A stretch of DNA of 64,000 bases, from NCBI GenBank assembly GCA_023512835.1, contig CM042085.1, positions 50,587,569-50,651,568 on the forward strand. The letters run 5' to 3'. Every line of letters begins with the position of its first letter. Position 1 is the stretch's first letter. Below the pieces are notes generated by a model, which was not told the origin of the DNA, did no database searches, and worked only from the letters and a program-made list of their open reading frames with translations. Origin of the DNA: Taxillus chinensis. Its lineage: Eukaryota; Streptophyta; Magnoliopsida; Santalales; Loranthaceae. Below, piece by piece: positions 20,623-30,959 of this stretch. Position numbers and translations under genes: made by a program.

Positions 20623-22540
20623 GGAGCTTGTAGAGAGAGAAAGAGACACTCATAAAGAGAGATTGTAAGGTTCGAAGGTGGTCAGGGGAGAGAGAAAGAG
20701 AGAGAATCGAAGAGAGAGAGAGAGAGAGTTCTAGGGTTAGGGTTTGAGTGTGAAAATGATGAACATACCTCTAGGCTCCGTCTCTATCAATGACTTATAT
20801 ATGAGTTGAGAAGTGTACCGTAAAAGTCACACACTTTGTCGGTTTGTCTTCAGGGTCCGCGTTCTTTTCTCTGACCCGCCTCTTTATCTTTCGGATCCAC
20901 TCGTTGGAATACTCAAGTGAAAAGTCCACGTCACTCCTTAAGTCGGTATGTTTTGGATTTTAAGTGCACAGTGACGTGCTGACGTGTCTGCGATGCTTGA
21001 GTAGTGAGTAACAGAATCCGTCTTGCTTCGATCCTTTGGACTACGACTCTACGAAGCTGCATTTAGGATGCTTCGAGGCTTCGACCATCGAGGCTTTGAA
21101 GTAGCAGTCTTCGATCTAGCAGTTCTTCGACACAGTTTGCTTCGAGGTCGACTACGAATTCAGCGAAAGGTGGATTTCTTTGGACTTTTTCAACACTTAA
21201 CAACACACATGTGATGCATATGATAATTCACATAATATTATGCATGATGAACAGTGTTGTGAGTGTAATTGAAATTGCGTGTCCAAAACTTGATTTCTGT
21301 CAACCGTCCTACCTGGTTAACATGTATGGCTACTGCATCACTACCATTTAACTCTCCATTTACTTTAGAAATGACTAAGTACTTCATCACACTACATCTT
21401 GTGCTAGAAAATGATCACTATGTTAACATAGCATCCAGTAAACCATGGTTTATCAAGTGTAACAACCCAGTCATGAATTTAGAGTCTCCTCACATATTTA
21501 GCAAAACTCACTCAGCGGAGGCCTCACCCTCTCACTCTCGGATCAGCATGTGAGCATGATTCAGGAACTAGAATTATACTGTTTGGTAAACTCATGGTCA
21601 ACCGAATCTTACCACAACCCTGAGCCAACAATGATTTTCAGTTCAGTATAGATGAGTTGAGAGACAAGATGGCCCTATTGAGAATCAGAACACACACTCT
21701 ATCATTGTCTAATTTACAACACAGTATAAGTAGAGTTTGGAGTTTGATCATTCAGGTTGTCTGTGTGAGTTGTCTCTTTTCTTTTGTAGAGCATCAATTT
21801 TCAGTGCTTATTCATAATCCTCTTTACATGGACAGAGCTCAACACAGTATCTTTTTGAATCACGTGATCATACAATTTCACCTCCAACTAATACTCTAAC
21901 AGAGACACAATCAAGGGGATTAGTGAGGACTCCCCCTAAGATAGGCAGTCAATCTATTGTCTATTATGATTTTGCCTTTTTCTCCTTGCCTTTTTCTAGT
22001 GAAAGGTAGTGGCTCTTTTTAAGTAATAGGCTTTTTATGATTCTCAAATACTACAGTCTCAGTTATCCTTTGAGCATTAAATCATTGAGGATCCTTTCCG
22101 TGTAAGCCAACAGTACCATGAGATACAACAGTTCCTGCTAGTTAATGAATGCAATGTCACACAGGTGATATTCACTCAGAATGAAAATGACAAGTAATAG
22201 GAATATCATTTAATTTAACCATAGAGGGAATTACACTCATTTCACTCAAGACTTGAGGATTCATGACAGGTTGCACAAAAGACTTGAACCAGGTTCAGAG
22301 GTGGCAAGTTTCATCCATGTGATTTCTCAATTTCACGTAGTAGACATGCATGAATCACACTTAGTCATTACTAATTTTCATGGCGACATGAACAGTCATT
22401 AACATTGTCATACTTATGTTCATGCACAAGCAATTAGGTTGAAATGAAACACAAGACATGTTGTGAGACTTATGAATTTAAATCTAACATGCCAAGTTTT
22501 GTCAGAAGTTCATTGAACCTGGCTTCTTGCAGTGGTTTGG
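20623..22540 (-). other. Copia-2 spacer between RNase H and env-like gene
   Basis: No coding sense was found. It has GA-rich microsatellite DNA (20690-20730), a patch of CGAGTC-type words (21015-21170) and a polypurine-like motif: the minus strand reads CTTAGGGGGAGTC at 21930-21942. The length is close to the 1.75-kb spacer of Copia-1. Confidence 0.55.
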
Positions 22541-23336
22541 TGAATATGTTGCAAGCTAGTCATCAGTGGAAATATATTCCAGGGAAATGTCTTTCTTCAG
22601 CACATGGTCACGTATGAAGTGATGTCTGACTTCAATGTGTTTGGTTTTGGGATGCATAACAAGATTGTTGGACATTGCAATGGCGCTTGTATTGTCACAA
22701 TATAGAGGCACGGTCTTCAGGTTAAATCCGTAGTCTGAAAGTTGACTGGCCATCCAAAGCAACTGAGCACAACAGCCTTCTCCGAGCAATATATTGACAG
22801 CTTCATCTCGTGGAGGTTGAACCGAGTCTCTGTTGCTTTCTTGCTAAACCAGGATAAAAGTCTGTTGCCAAGAAGTTAGCATGTTCCACTTGTGCTCTTT
22901 CTATCAATCCTGCATCCGGCAAAGTCTGCATTTGAATATCCTCTCAGTTTGAAATCAGACTCTCTTGGATACCATAGTCCCAAATTTTCAGTTCCCTTCA
23001 GATACCGCATAATCCTCTTGACATGAGACAAGTGGGATTCCTTCGGATTAGCTTGGTATCTGGCACAGATGCATGTTGCAAACATTATGTCAAGTCCGCC
23101 TTGTCAGGTACAAAGAAGGATCCAATCATGCTTCAGATTATGAGATATCCACTTCCTTGCCTTTCACTCCATATCCATTGTGGCATTTGTAGGAATGGGA
23201 GTTTTCATGTGAGTCACATCGGGAATCTTAAACTTCTTCGATCTCCTTGGTCTCCTTGGTGTATTTTGTTTGATGATAAAAATTCCATCCTCCAACTGTT
23301 TGACCTCCAATCCAAGGAAGAATGAGAGTTCTCCCA
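22541..23336 (-). pseudogene. Copia-2 pol: RNase H plus RT C-terminal remnant
   Basis: 22556-22789 encodes the RNase H end (QLLWMASQLSDYGF, YCDNTSAIAMSNN, HPKTKHIEVRHHFIRDH). 22876-23085 encodes ARYQANPKESHLSHVKR, YSNADFAGC and RKSTSGTC, in another frame. 23090-23336 holds a degraded RT tail (GRTLILPWIGGQT-type sense, KTPIPTNAT). Frames change at least twice. The RT catalytic region is absent. Confidence 0.85.
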
Positions 23337-23920
23337 TCATAGGGGGGAGGAAATGGTAATTATTTGTATGGTTGGGGGTTTTTTTCTTTGAGTATACCGG
23401 GGGGTTTGGTGGTTAAAAGGAAAACTCTTAACATTTGTGACCCAATTGAAGAGTTCAACAAGATTCTCAAATGTTTCAGTTTTGTTTTTGAGAAACATGA
23501 CCCATGTGTATCTGGTATAGTCATCTACTACTGCAAGAAAGTATCGTACACCAGATAAGGAAGACACATTTATTGGTCCACATAGATCCATGTGCAGAAG
23601 TTCAAGTGGTTGTATGATTGAGGTTTTATCTACACTCTTAAAAGAATGTTTAATCTGTTTACCCAGCTGAAAATCCCTACAAGGGTGTTCTTTCTTATAA
23701 ACATGCTTGGGTAAGCCCTCAACCAAATCAAGAGATGCCAGTTTGGACATTGTCTTAAAATTTAAATGACCAAATCTCTTGTGCCACAATCAACTAATGT
23801 CAGGTGAAGCTTTGGACAGAAAACAAATTGGTTCAGTAGATTGAGCATTACCAAAGACCAACTTGTAGACATTGCTTTGTCTATGCTCATTCAGTTTCAC
23901 CTCTTTGGAGACAGGGTCCA
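23337..23920 (-). pseudogene. Copia-2 pol: integrase N-terminal half, truncated
   Basis: The frame at 23337-23789 carries LWHKRFGHLNFKTMSK and CRDFQLGKQIKHSF (zinc region with a Cys-to-Phe change), LLHMDLCGPI (first core Asp) and YTRYTWVMFLKNKTETF, then loses similarity near NWVTN. 23790-23920 gives a decayed GAG-pre-integrase piece. The downstream end abuts the RT tail, showing a deletion of the integrase C-terminus and most of RT. The upstream end is cut by gypsy LTR E. Confidence 0.85.
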
Positions 23921-24337
23921 TATAATGACCCGCATTTTTGGGATGTGAGGAGTGTGTCACAGTTTTGCCGTTTCGAGTGGAAATTGTGGGGTTTTAGGGA
24001 GTTTTCTTTCCACACACTTTGGCTTAATCATCTTGTATGTTGATAAGCAAGCAAGAGGCAAAGTTTGAGCCCAATTAGGAGTGCACGTGAGAATGCACGT
24101 GAGAATGCTTTTCACGTGCAAGGAGATTTTTGCATGGGAGCCTTCCTGATGTTGTTCCAAGGCTTGTGGTGAAATTCTAGAGCTTTTGGAGGTGCCCGTG
24201 AGAATGCACGTGAGAATGCTTTCTCACGTGCAGCCTCCATTACCTTTGTTTTGTTATTCTGATCCTCTTTTGCTAAAGGACCATGGTGAAACTATGAGGA
24301 CTTTGTCCTGTGTGTTGCAAAAAGGTTGTAGCCTGTC

Positions 24338-24395
24338 ATCAAAACTACGTCGTTTTGATGCTGGGATTCATTCAATCAAAACTACGTTGTTTTGG
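24338..24395 (+). promoter_or_regulatory. Paired CAAAACTACGTCGTTTTG palindromes upstream of the LTR E TATA box
   Basis: Two imperfect palindromes (24340-24357 and 24377-24394, the second with GTTG) lie 37 bp apart, about 15 bp before TATATAAAG. The same pair, in the same spacing, lies before the TATA box of LTR F. Confidence 0.65.
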
Positions 24396-24408
24396 GGTTT
24401 GAGTTATC

Positions 24409-24417
24409 TATATAAAG
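24409..24417 (+). promoter_or_regulatory. LTR E TATA box
   Basis: TATATAAAG, followed by a leader-like purine-rich GAGAGAGAG region, in the position shared with LTR F and the 13836 LTR. Confidence 0.65.
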
Positions 24418-24769
24418 AGGTGAAGACTCCTTGTTTTAGGTTTAGGGTTCTCTTCACCTGCTGCAGCCGTCGTAGAGAGAGAGAGCTAGAGAGAGGGAAG
24501 GAAGGGGAGCTGCTGGTTGCTGCCGGAGCGTCTTGTGTGGGGAGGACGGCGTCTAGCGTGGGAGCAAGGAGGATCTGCTTTAAGGTAGGGGTTTTGTCCT
24601 TCCGGATCTCTCTCTATTCTAGGGTTCTTGGGTAGATTATGGGTTATTACCTGCTTGTATATATATTATATATGTAAATCCATATAGGTGTCATCTCCTA
24701 TATGGATGTTGGCTTTCAATGGCGTTTTTGATGTGTTTCTGGTGTTAGTGTGATGCATGTAATGTGTTC

Positions 24770-25235
24770 GATAAAATGCCTGTGTGACGTGCCTGTTACA
24801 TGTTTGACAAAATGCCTGTGTGTATATGCCCGTTACATGTTTGAGAAAATACCTGTGCGGCTGGGTTTATGAGCCTGTGAATGTATGCACGCTACATGTT
24901 CGATACTGTGTCTGTGAAGTTATGCACACCAAGTGTTTGGTTTTATACCTGTGAGGCTATACATGCTAAGTGTTTGATGTTATGTCTGTGTGACTATGTG
25001 TGGCTATGTGTGCTGTGTTTTGTGAAACCTGATAGCTGTGGAAGCTCAGGACTATTTTGTGAAACTCGGTAGCTGTGGAAGCTCGGGACTGTTTTGTGGA
25101 ACCCGGTAGCTGTGGAAGCTTGGGACTGTTTGTGAAACCCAATAGCTGTGGAAGCTCGGGACTCTTCTGTGAAACTCAGTAGCTGTGGAAGCTTGGGCCT
25201 ATTTCATAGAACCCGGTGGTTGTGGAAGCCCGAAT
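24770..25235 (+). repeat. Tandem repeats in LTR E
   Basis: First block (24770-25020): variants of CCTGTGTGACGTGCC and TACATGTTTGA. Second block (25020-25235): about five copies of a ~45-bp unit with TAGCTGTGGAAGCTCGGGAC. These are LTR-internal arrays, not genes. Confidence 0.8.
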
Positions 25236-25756
25236 TGTAAATGTTACCCTGTGTGGCTGTGGACATGATAGCCTGTGTGGCTATGGCAAAGGTTGTACAT
25301 GTGACTTGTGTGTTGATGCTTGACTGAATTATAAACTGCTTGTACCTTGTTGTCACTACACTGCACTTGTGCACGTCCACATGTAGATGATAGGAGCATG
25401 GGATGGGTCGGGGAGACATGATCCCTACTGAGCTGTGGTTGCTCACCCCTCCTACCGTGTTGTTTTCTTACAGGGACCTACAGGCATTAGGTGGGAACCA
25501 AGGAAGACCTACTTGTGGCTTGGTTATTGTTCTTGAATTTTGTTGTTTTTATGAACTTTGTAACCCCAGTGGGGAGATCTTGTAATGTGGAGTTTAATGT
25601 AATAAATGTGATGTTTGAACTTAATAAATATTTGGTTTTGTCTCTGAATATAAAATGTGATGCGTACGTTGTATTCTAACCCCTTTATCCAAACCCGGGT
25701 AAAGGGAGGGTCATGTTCCGGTCTCCTCGGGTTGGAAAATCCGGGGCGTGACAGTA

Positions 25757-25768
25757 TGGTATCAGAGC
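25757..25768 (+). other. Primer-binding site of gypsy E, tRNA-iMet type
   Basis: TGGTATCAGAGC, three bases after the LTR end, is a perfect match to the common plant initiator-Met site. Confidence 0.92.
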
Positions 25769-27837
25769 ATGGTCAAGTTGGCCTAGGGTAGTGGGCGGAC
25801 TTGGTTATCTTGAGTCCTTTGGAGGTGCCTGGAGGGACGTGCCTGATCAACATGGTCCTTTTGGAGCCTCTAAGGTGTACTTGGGGTAGTCCAGTCTTGT
25901 GGTAGGATTTGCATACATTGGCATTAGGGCACTAGTTGCATTTGTTGTTTATGTATGAAAACTGTGGGAATGTTTTAAAAAAAAAGTGTGCAACTCTGAT
26001 ATATTGTGACAATTGAAGCATGACTACAAAAAAAATATGTGGTATGGAATTTGTGTACTAGTAGACTTGTGCAATGTGAACGAACTACATAGAGGTAATA
26101 CTGTTGATATTCTGAAAATGACTAGGTGAGATATGTGAATGCTTAAGTGTGTGCCTTTGTATGGTATTGTGTGAAACAAGCAATGTGGTGTTCAAAACGA
26201 TGAGATATTCACTTGAGTATAAATGATATGTGCAATGTGAAGTTGTGAACTTGTATAGTCCGTGAAATGTGAATCTGCGAATCTGTGTGGTGATAATGTG
26301 TGTTTTGAGATTAGTTATAGCTCCAAACGCCTAGCCAGTAATGGTATTAAGAGCGTTGAGTGTTAACCTCTGAAAAATTATGACCCGTGGAGGTACACGA
26401 GGAGCGCTACCTCCTCGTGTACCTAGCCTCTGAAAAATTATGACCCGTACGACAGAAGAGCCCGCCACCCAGGCTGGGCAAGTGGCAGAGCTACAGGCTG
26501 TAAGTAATGATCTTCACATGGCAGAGATTGGCATTTTAATCTTGATTATTCCAGAATTGAGGGATGAGATTCGATAACTGATTACGAGCGAGGCACGCCG
26601 AGGGCAGTCAACCCACATCATTTGGAGGAGCTTAGATCATCAACTAAAGCATTCTTGTCCTGATTAGCAGAAAGGACCCCAAGAGGCAGACGAGGGCAAT
26701 CAGAAGATGGCCACAAGTTTCGAGACGGGGGTCAATCTCCCAACAAATCAATTTGAGACCAGTTGCTTAAAGGGTTGTTCTTGCTGTGGACAACCGGGAC
26801 ATTGGAAAAGAGTGTAGCAGGAAGCAGTATTAGTGTTGCATCTGTGGAAAAGTAGGACATCTCCAGAAGATAGTGATTGGTTGAGTCTCGTACTAACTTA
26901 GGTAAGGATGGGTGGACCTTTGATTGTTGAGTTTCTAGCAATTAAATTAAGACACTTGTAATAGAGCGGTATTCTCATTGGTAGGGCTCTTGAGCCACAG
27001 TTTGCCGTTTGGTGAAGCTTAGGAGATCGTTTGAGTTAGCATTGTTAATAGACGTGGTTGGTGACTTGTAACAAAATATATATATATATATATATAATAA
27101 TAAGAAGAAGAAGAATATAATAAGAAAAATGAACATTTATATTTATGACACTAGAAAGATAATAAGTAACTGGTAGATATGTGAGTGTTGGTTTTATATA
27201 ATCAAACCTGGTAGGCTTCCTTTTGCTAGCTAGTATAGCTTGAGGCGTGAGGTGATGGCTTTTGGGTAACGTGTGACTCCTCCTTGGCAACCTTGAATAA
27301 TAGAGATATGTTCTTATGTGGATAGAGATATGTGTTGGAGAGCTACTTGAAAGGGATATTCCTATGGTTACCTTTCCAAGCGTTGTGGTTAAGGGTAGAA
27401 AACGCAGCTAGTATAGCCTACTCTTAGAGTCTTTGAAGTGTTATCTTGTTGGCTAGAATGGTTGTTGCAAGTTTTGGTTAGTAACTATATTCTGGGTTCC
27501 CGGACGGTCAAGCAGTGGCCATGTGTCATGTTTGTGCTGTGTAAAAGACCTTGAGTAATGTTCCTAGAATATGTTGAGAAATGGGTATGCACATGTATAA
27601 AATGTGAATTGTTCTGTAGCTCAGCTATCGGCTGTGAGTGGGTTTCAAGGGTCATACCTGGTGCATCCAATTGGTAACAAGAGACAAGCAAGTGAGATTT
27701 GGCAGGCCTCGTTCGGGCTTTTTGCCCACATCTGGAAAACATTTCTCTAGGGACTAAGGGTGTGCTTTTGCATGGTAGGGCCATTCCTTTGGTCTGTATC
27801 TTGTGGGAAGTGGGTTTAAAGGAGAGGAGAAGGTTTA
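25769..27837 (+). pseudogene. Internal region of gypsy E with gag remnant
   Basis: Decayed sequence with a recognisable gag zinc-knuckle patch: CSCCGQPGHWKR-type sense near 26778-26812, then CxxCGKVGH-like sense near 26836-26870. Upstream, 26450-26520 reads as an acidic/Gln-rich Gag segment (TTEEPATQAGQVAEL-like). No pol was recognised before LTR F begins. A (TA)n tract lies at 27077-27096. 26900-27837 shows no identifiable coding sense. Confidence 0.6.
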
Positions 27838-29213
27838 TGTCACGCCCCAATTTCCTTCCACTTGGAAATGAGTAGTGACTGCCCATGCCCGCACCCGAAG
27901 GGACAAGGGGTTGGTGCAAGCACCTTAAAAGGACTTCTGGCACGGGTGCTGTCCCAAACTTGCACAACCAGGCTAACATACCAAGGGGCATGCTCCTGCT
28001 CCCAAACCATGCACACAAACACAAATTGAATAACATCTCATTTTATTTCATTTCAAAGACTAAATGTTTATTACAACCCAGTCGGGGGAAAAACCCCTAT
28101 GAAGCCAGGTGTACTGTTACAAATAAAACCAAACCAAATTCCAGAACATAAAACCACGAGCACGACAAAGGAAATAACATAAAACCCCCAGCCTCAGGGA
28201 CCTAGCTCCTCAGCCTTCACCTACCGCCTGCTAAACCCTGCAAAAGGACAGTTTATAGGAGGGGTGAGCAAACCAAAGCTCAGTAGGGATCCAGTCTCCC
28301 CAGACCCGTCCCCCTCTACAACATGCATGATATGTATATGCTTGTGCTCGTGTCGTGCCTAAGGCTAAAGCAGTAAACATCACCCAGTAAACACTCTTTA
28401 CCTGAGCCCGCACTGAAGGGCAGAGGACACCCCGCCACCACGGCGACATAACATACCACATCCAGGCGAATGTTGCATGGACACCAATGCAACATTTTCC
28501 ACCCGAGTCAGATATGGTCAACCACCTCCTCGGGCGCCATACCTACCCTCAGGAATGGGTGTAGACTTAGCCCACCGTCGTGAGTGCTACACCGAGACTC
28601 AGGACCACGTCCTGGCCAAATCTCAAAGGGGTCCAGCTATTGTGCTTGGCCCATATCTCACTCGGTCTCAAACAGACCAACGAACAAAGATAAAGCATTA
28701 CATCTCGACATGTAAACTCGGCACAACATTCACACTTTATTTCGGAGGGACCAACATGGTCGATACAAGCCACACACATCAGCCTCACGGGCTTTTTATC
28801 AAATACAAATCAAACACAAGACACACCAGTCACACAGGTATATCATCGGACACCCATATAGAAGGTCTCACAGCATTATATTGAATACATGGCATGCAAG
28901 CCTCACGGGCATTTTATCAAATACATAGTGTGCGGGCCTCACAGACATTTCATCAAACACATGGTGGGCATAAACAAACCCAGAAAATCCTCAGGCCAAA
29001 TTCAACATCAGAATCAACAGAACATGCCACTGAAGGCCAACATCCATATAGGAGATCACACCTATATGGATTTACATATATGTATATATAGGCAAATATC
29101 CTAGAACAGAGGAGAGTTAGGAAGAACATGAATCCCTACCTCAGACTTTTGTCCTAACCTCTACGCAAGACACCTTCCAACGACGCGAACCACCACGGCA
29201 AATCGCCCAGGAG

Positions 29214-29265
<52 letters not shown>

Positions 29266-29835
29266 CGGCAGCAGCTGCAGCAAAGAAGAACACAAGAACC
29301 CTAAACTCAAACTCAAGCCCTCATTATATAGACACTACCCACATCAAAACGACATAGTTTTGATTAAGTAAATCCTAGGATCAAAACGACGTAGTTTTGG
29401 TCACACAAGTTAGCACCTTTCCGCACCCACATAGGCCAAAATACTCAGAATTTCAACATGGTCCTTTGGAGGAAGATCATTAGAAGGTCAAAACCAAGGG
29501 AACCATGCAAAAATATGGCTGCACGCCAATTTGAACGTGAATTCCCCAATTCACGTGCAACTCCAAATGCACTCCAAATGCGCTCAAACTTCACCCCTAA
29601 CCTCCTTGCATCATGTAGAAGACAACCACACTTGCACGTGAAATGGACCCATTTCACGTGCACCTCACATACACGTCCATTTGGCCTGAAACTTCTGTGG
29701 TAGATAGAGGACATCATTCTAAGAATCTTTCCTTTTGCACGTGAATTCATTGGAGCCCATTCACTAGGTCAAAATCTAGAAAAAAACTCTACTCAGAAGG
29801 CAAAACTGTGACTAACTCAAGGTACGGGTCCTTAC
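27838..29835 (-). repeat. Gypsy LTR F (3' LTR, minus strand)
   Basis: In plus coordinates it starts TGTCACGCCCC (27838) and ends CCTTACA (29835); 1,998 bp. PPT and pol lie to its right, so it is the 3' LTR of a minus-strand element. It carries four G-boxes (29552, 29635, 29655 and 29738), two CAAAACGACGTAG-type palindromes (29345-29362 and 29382-29399) and a TATA box (29324-29330, minus). It lies in opposite orientation to LTR E and apparently inserted into E's internal region. Confidence 0.82.
29216..29261. repeat. (CT)n microsatellite
   Basis: About 22 CT units in the transcribed part of LTR F, equivalent to the GA-rich leader of LTR E at 24475. Similar tracts lie in LTRs C, B and D. Confidence 0.95.
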
Positions 29836-30290
29836 ATCCTCTCCCCCTTAAGACTTTTCGTCCTCGAAAAGAAAAGGTGGAATGAAAGAAAACAATCACA
29901 ACCAATGCATAGGCCTCTAACACCCTCTAGCACAAATTAATACAGAACAAATCACAAATTATTTCACACATTTATACACTCCACATGGTCATGTAGCGAT
30001 GTTATATTCTCAGGTTACCTAACTAGTTGGGCAAATACCTGATTATGTTGAAGTTTGATGCTTGCCCTCCTCCCTTCCTTCAGAGTTGTTCATCCTCGAA
30101 CAGATCAGGATAATGAGCACGCATCTCAGCCTCACATTCCCAGGTCTCTTCCTCCAGCCCTCGGTGTTGCCACAACACCCGAACCAACGGAATAGTCTTA
30201 CCTCACAGCTGCTTCTCGCGCCTATCTACAATACGGATGGGTGCCTCAACAACAGACACATCCTCTCCATTTCCTGCTAAAACGTGGACC
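29836..30290 (-). pseudogene. Gypsy F: polypurine tract and 3' end of pol
   Basis: TCCTCTCCCCCTTAA (29836-29850; minus strand TTAAGGGGGAGAGGA) is the polypurine tract. At 30075-30190 the minus strand matches the pol C-terminus of gypsy D at 55290-55390 (GAACAG, CTCAGG, CCCAGGTCT, CTCGGTGTTGCC blocks), the end of the chromodomain-like tail. The element is truncated at about 30290. Confidence 0.65.
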
Positions 30291-30959
30291 TAACACAATC
30301 GCTGAGGACAATAGTTCAGTTAGCGTCGTCTCAGCCAGCCGAAGATTTTCATCTTCGCAGTGCAATCACACCATTAGCGGGAAAAAGTAACAAACGTGGT
30401 CTTTTCTTCTTTATGGGAGGGGACAGATTAATAACATGTTCTTTAAAGTTTATGAAGAATCCGGTGGAAAGATATTTTAAGGTTAACCTTTTCTAGCCCA
30501 AGGAAAAAAATTATTATGGGCGTTGGGTGCTACTTTTTTTTTACCAAATATCCGTAGACAATTCAGTACCACACCATGACTAATCTCGGAGGGATGTGTC
30601 CCAACACAAAAACTTCTAGGTAAGTCAAAAAATTTCTTTGCAGCCGGAAGGACTCAAACCTGAAACCTCGCATGGAAAACCATCAGATACAAGCCACAAG
30701 CCGGGCTACGCTCCGGAAGCAAGCGCTACTTTAAGGAATGGAAAGCAGGAGATCATCCATTGCTAATGCAAGCAAAAAAATCCCCCCCCCCCTTCTGTAA
30801 TGATTAGATGAGAAATAAGATATACACTGCATCCAGTAAATGCACTTCCCCCATTTATGAAGAAAGGCTATTTGCCTCTTGAGAACACGTGTTATATTCA
30901 TCACGTTCTTCAGAGTTTCTCTCTCCCTCTACTGTTTCTCCTCTTGTTTCCAAATTTTC
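30291..30959. other. Intergenic DNA 3' of the host gene
   Basis: No gene was recognised. 30640-30730 (CCGGAAGGACTCAAACCTGAAACC) resembles dispersed SINE or tRNA-derived repeats but is too decayed to assign. A C run lies at 30782-30791. The host gene's 3' UTR and polyadenylation site should lie in the last few hundred bases, read on the minus strand. Confidence 0.4.

Larger units (their letters stand above)
15459..23920 (-). mobile_element. Copia-2: 5'-truncated Sirevirus-like copia element
   Basis: On the minus strand the order is integrase, RT remnant, RNase H, spacer, env-like gene with Ulp1-like end, polypurine tract and 3' LTR. This is the same architecture as Copia-1, including the post-pol gene. 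Gag, protease and the 5' LTR are missing: gypsy LTR E starts at 23921 inside the region before integrase. Most of RT has also been deleted. Length here is 8.46 kb. The left boundary TG at 15459 interrupts the gypsy element just after its primer-binding site, so Copia-2 is younger than that element. Confidence 0.82.
23921..25753 (+). repeat. Gypsy LTR E (5' LTR, Del/Tekay-like)
   Basis: The 1,833-bp LTR ends GGGGCGTGACA just before a tRNA-iMet primer-binding site. Its start, TATAATGACCCG, aligns with the TGTAAGGACCCG start of LTR F. It contains five G-boxes (24085, 24097, 24114, 24207 and 24225), two CAAAACTACGT-type palindromes and a TATA box (24409-24417). Two tandem repeat blocks follow. 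It is homologous to LTRs F and C. Confidence 0.82.

Noticed and set aside
27485..28036. 183-residue frame (minus) that might be a host gene
   Set aside because: Half lies in gypsy LTR F and half in decayed gypsy E sequence; no family motif or splice context.
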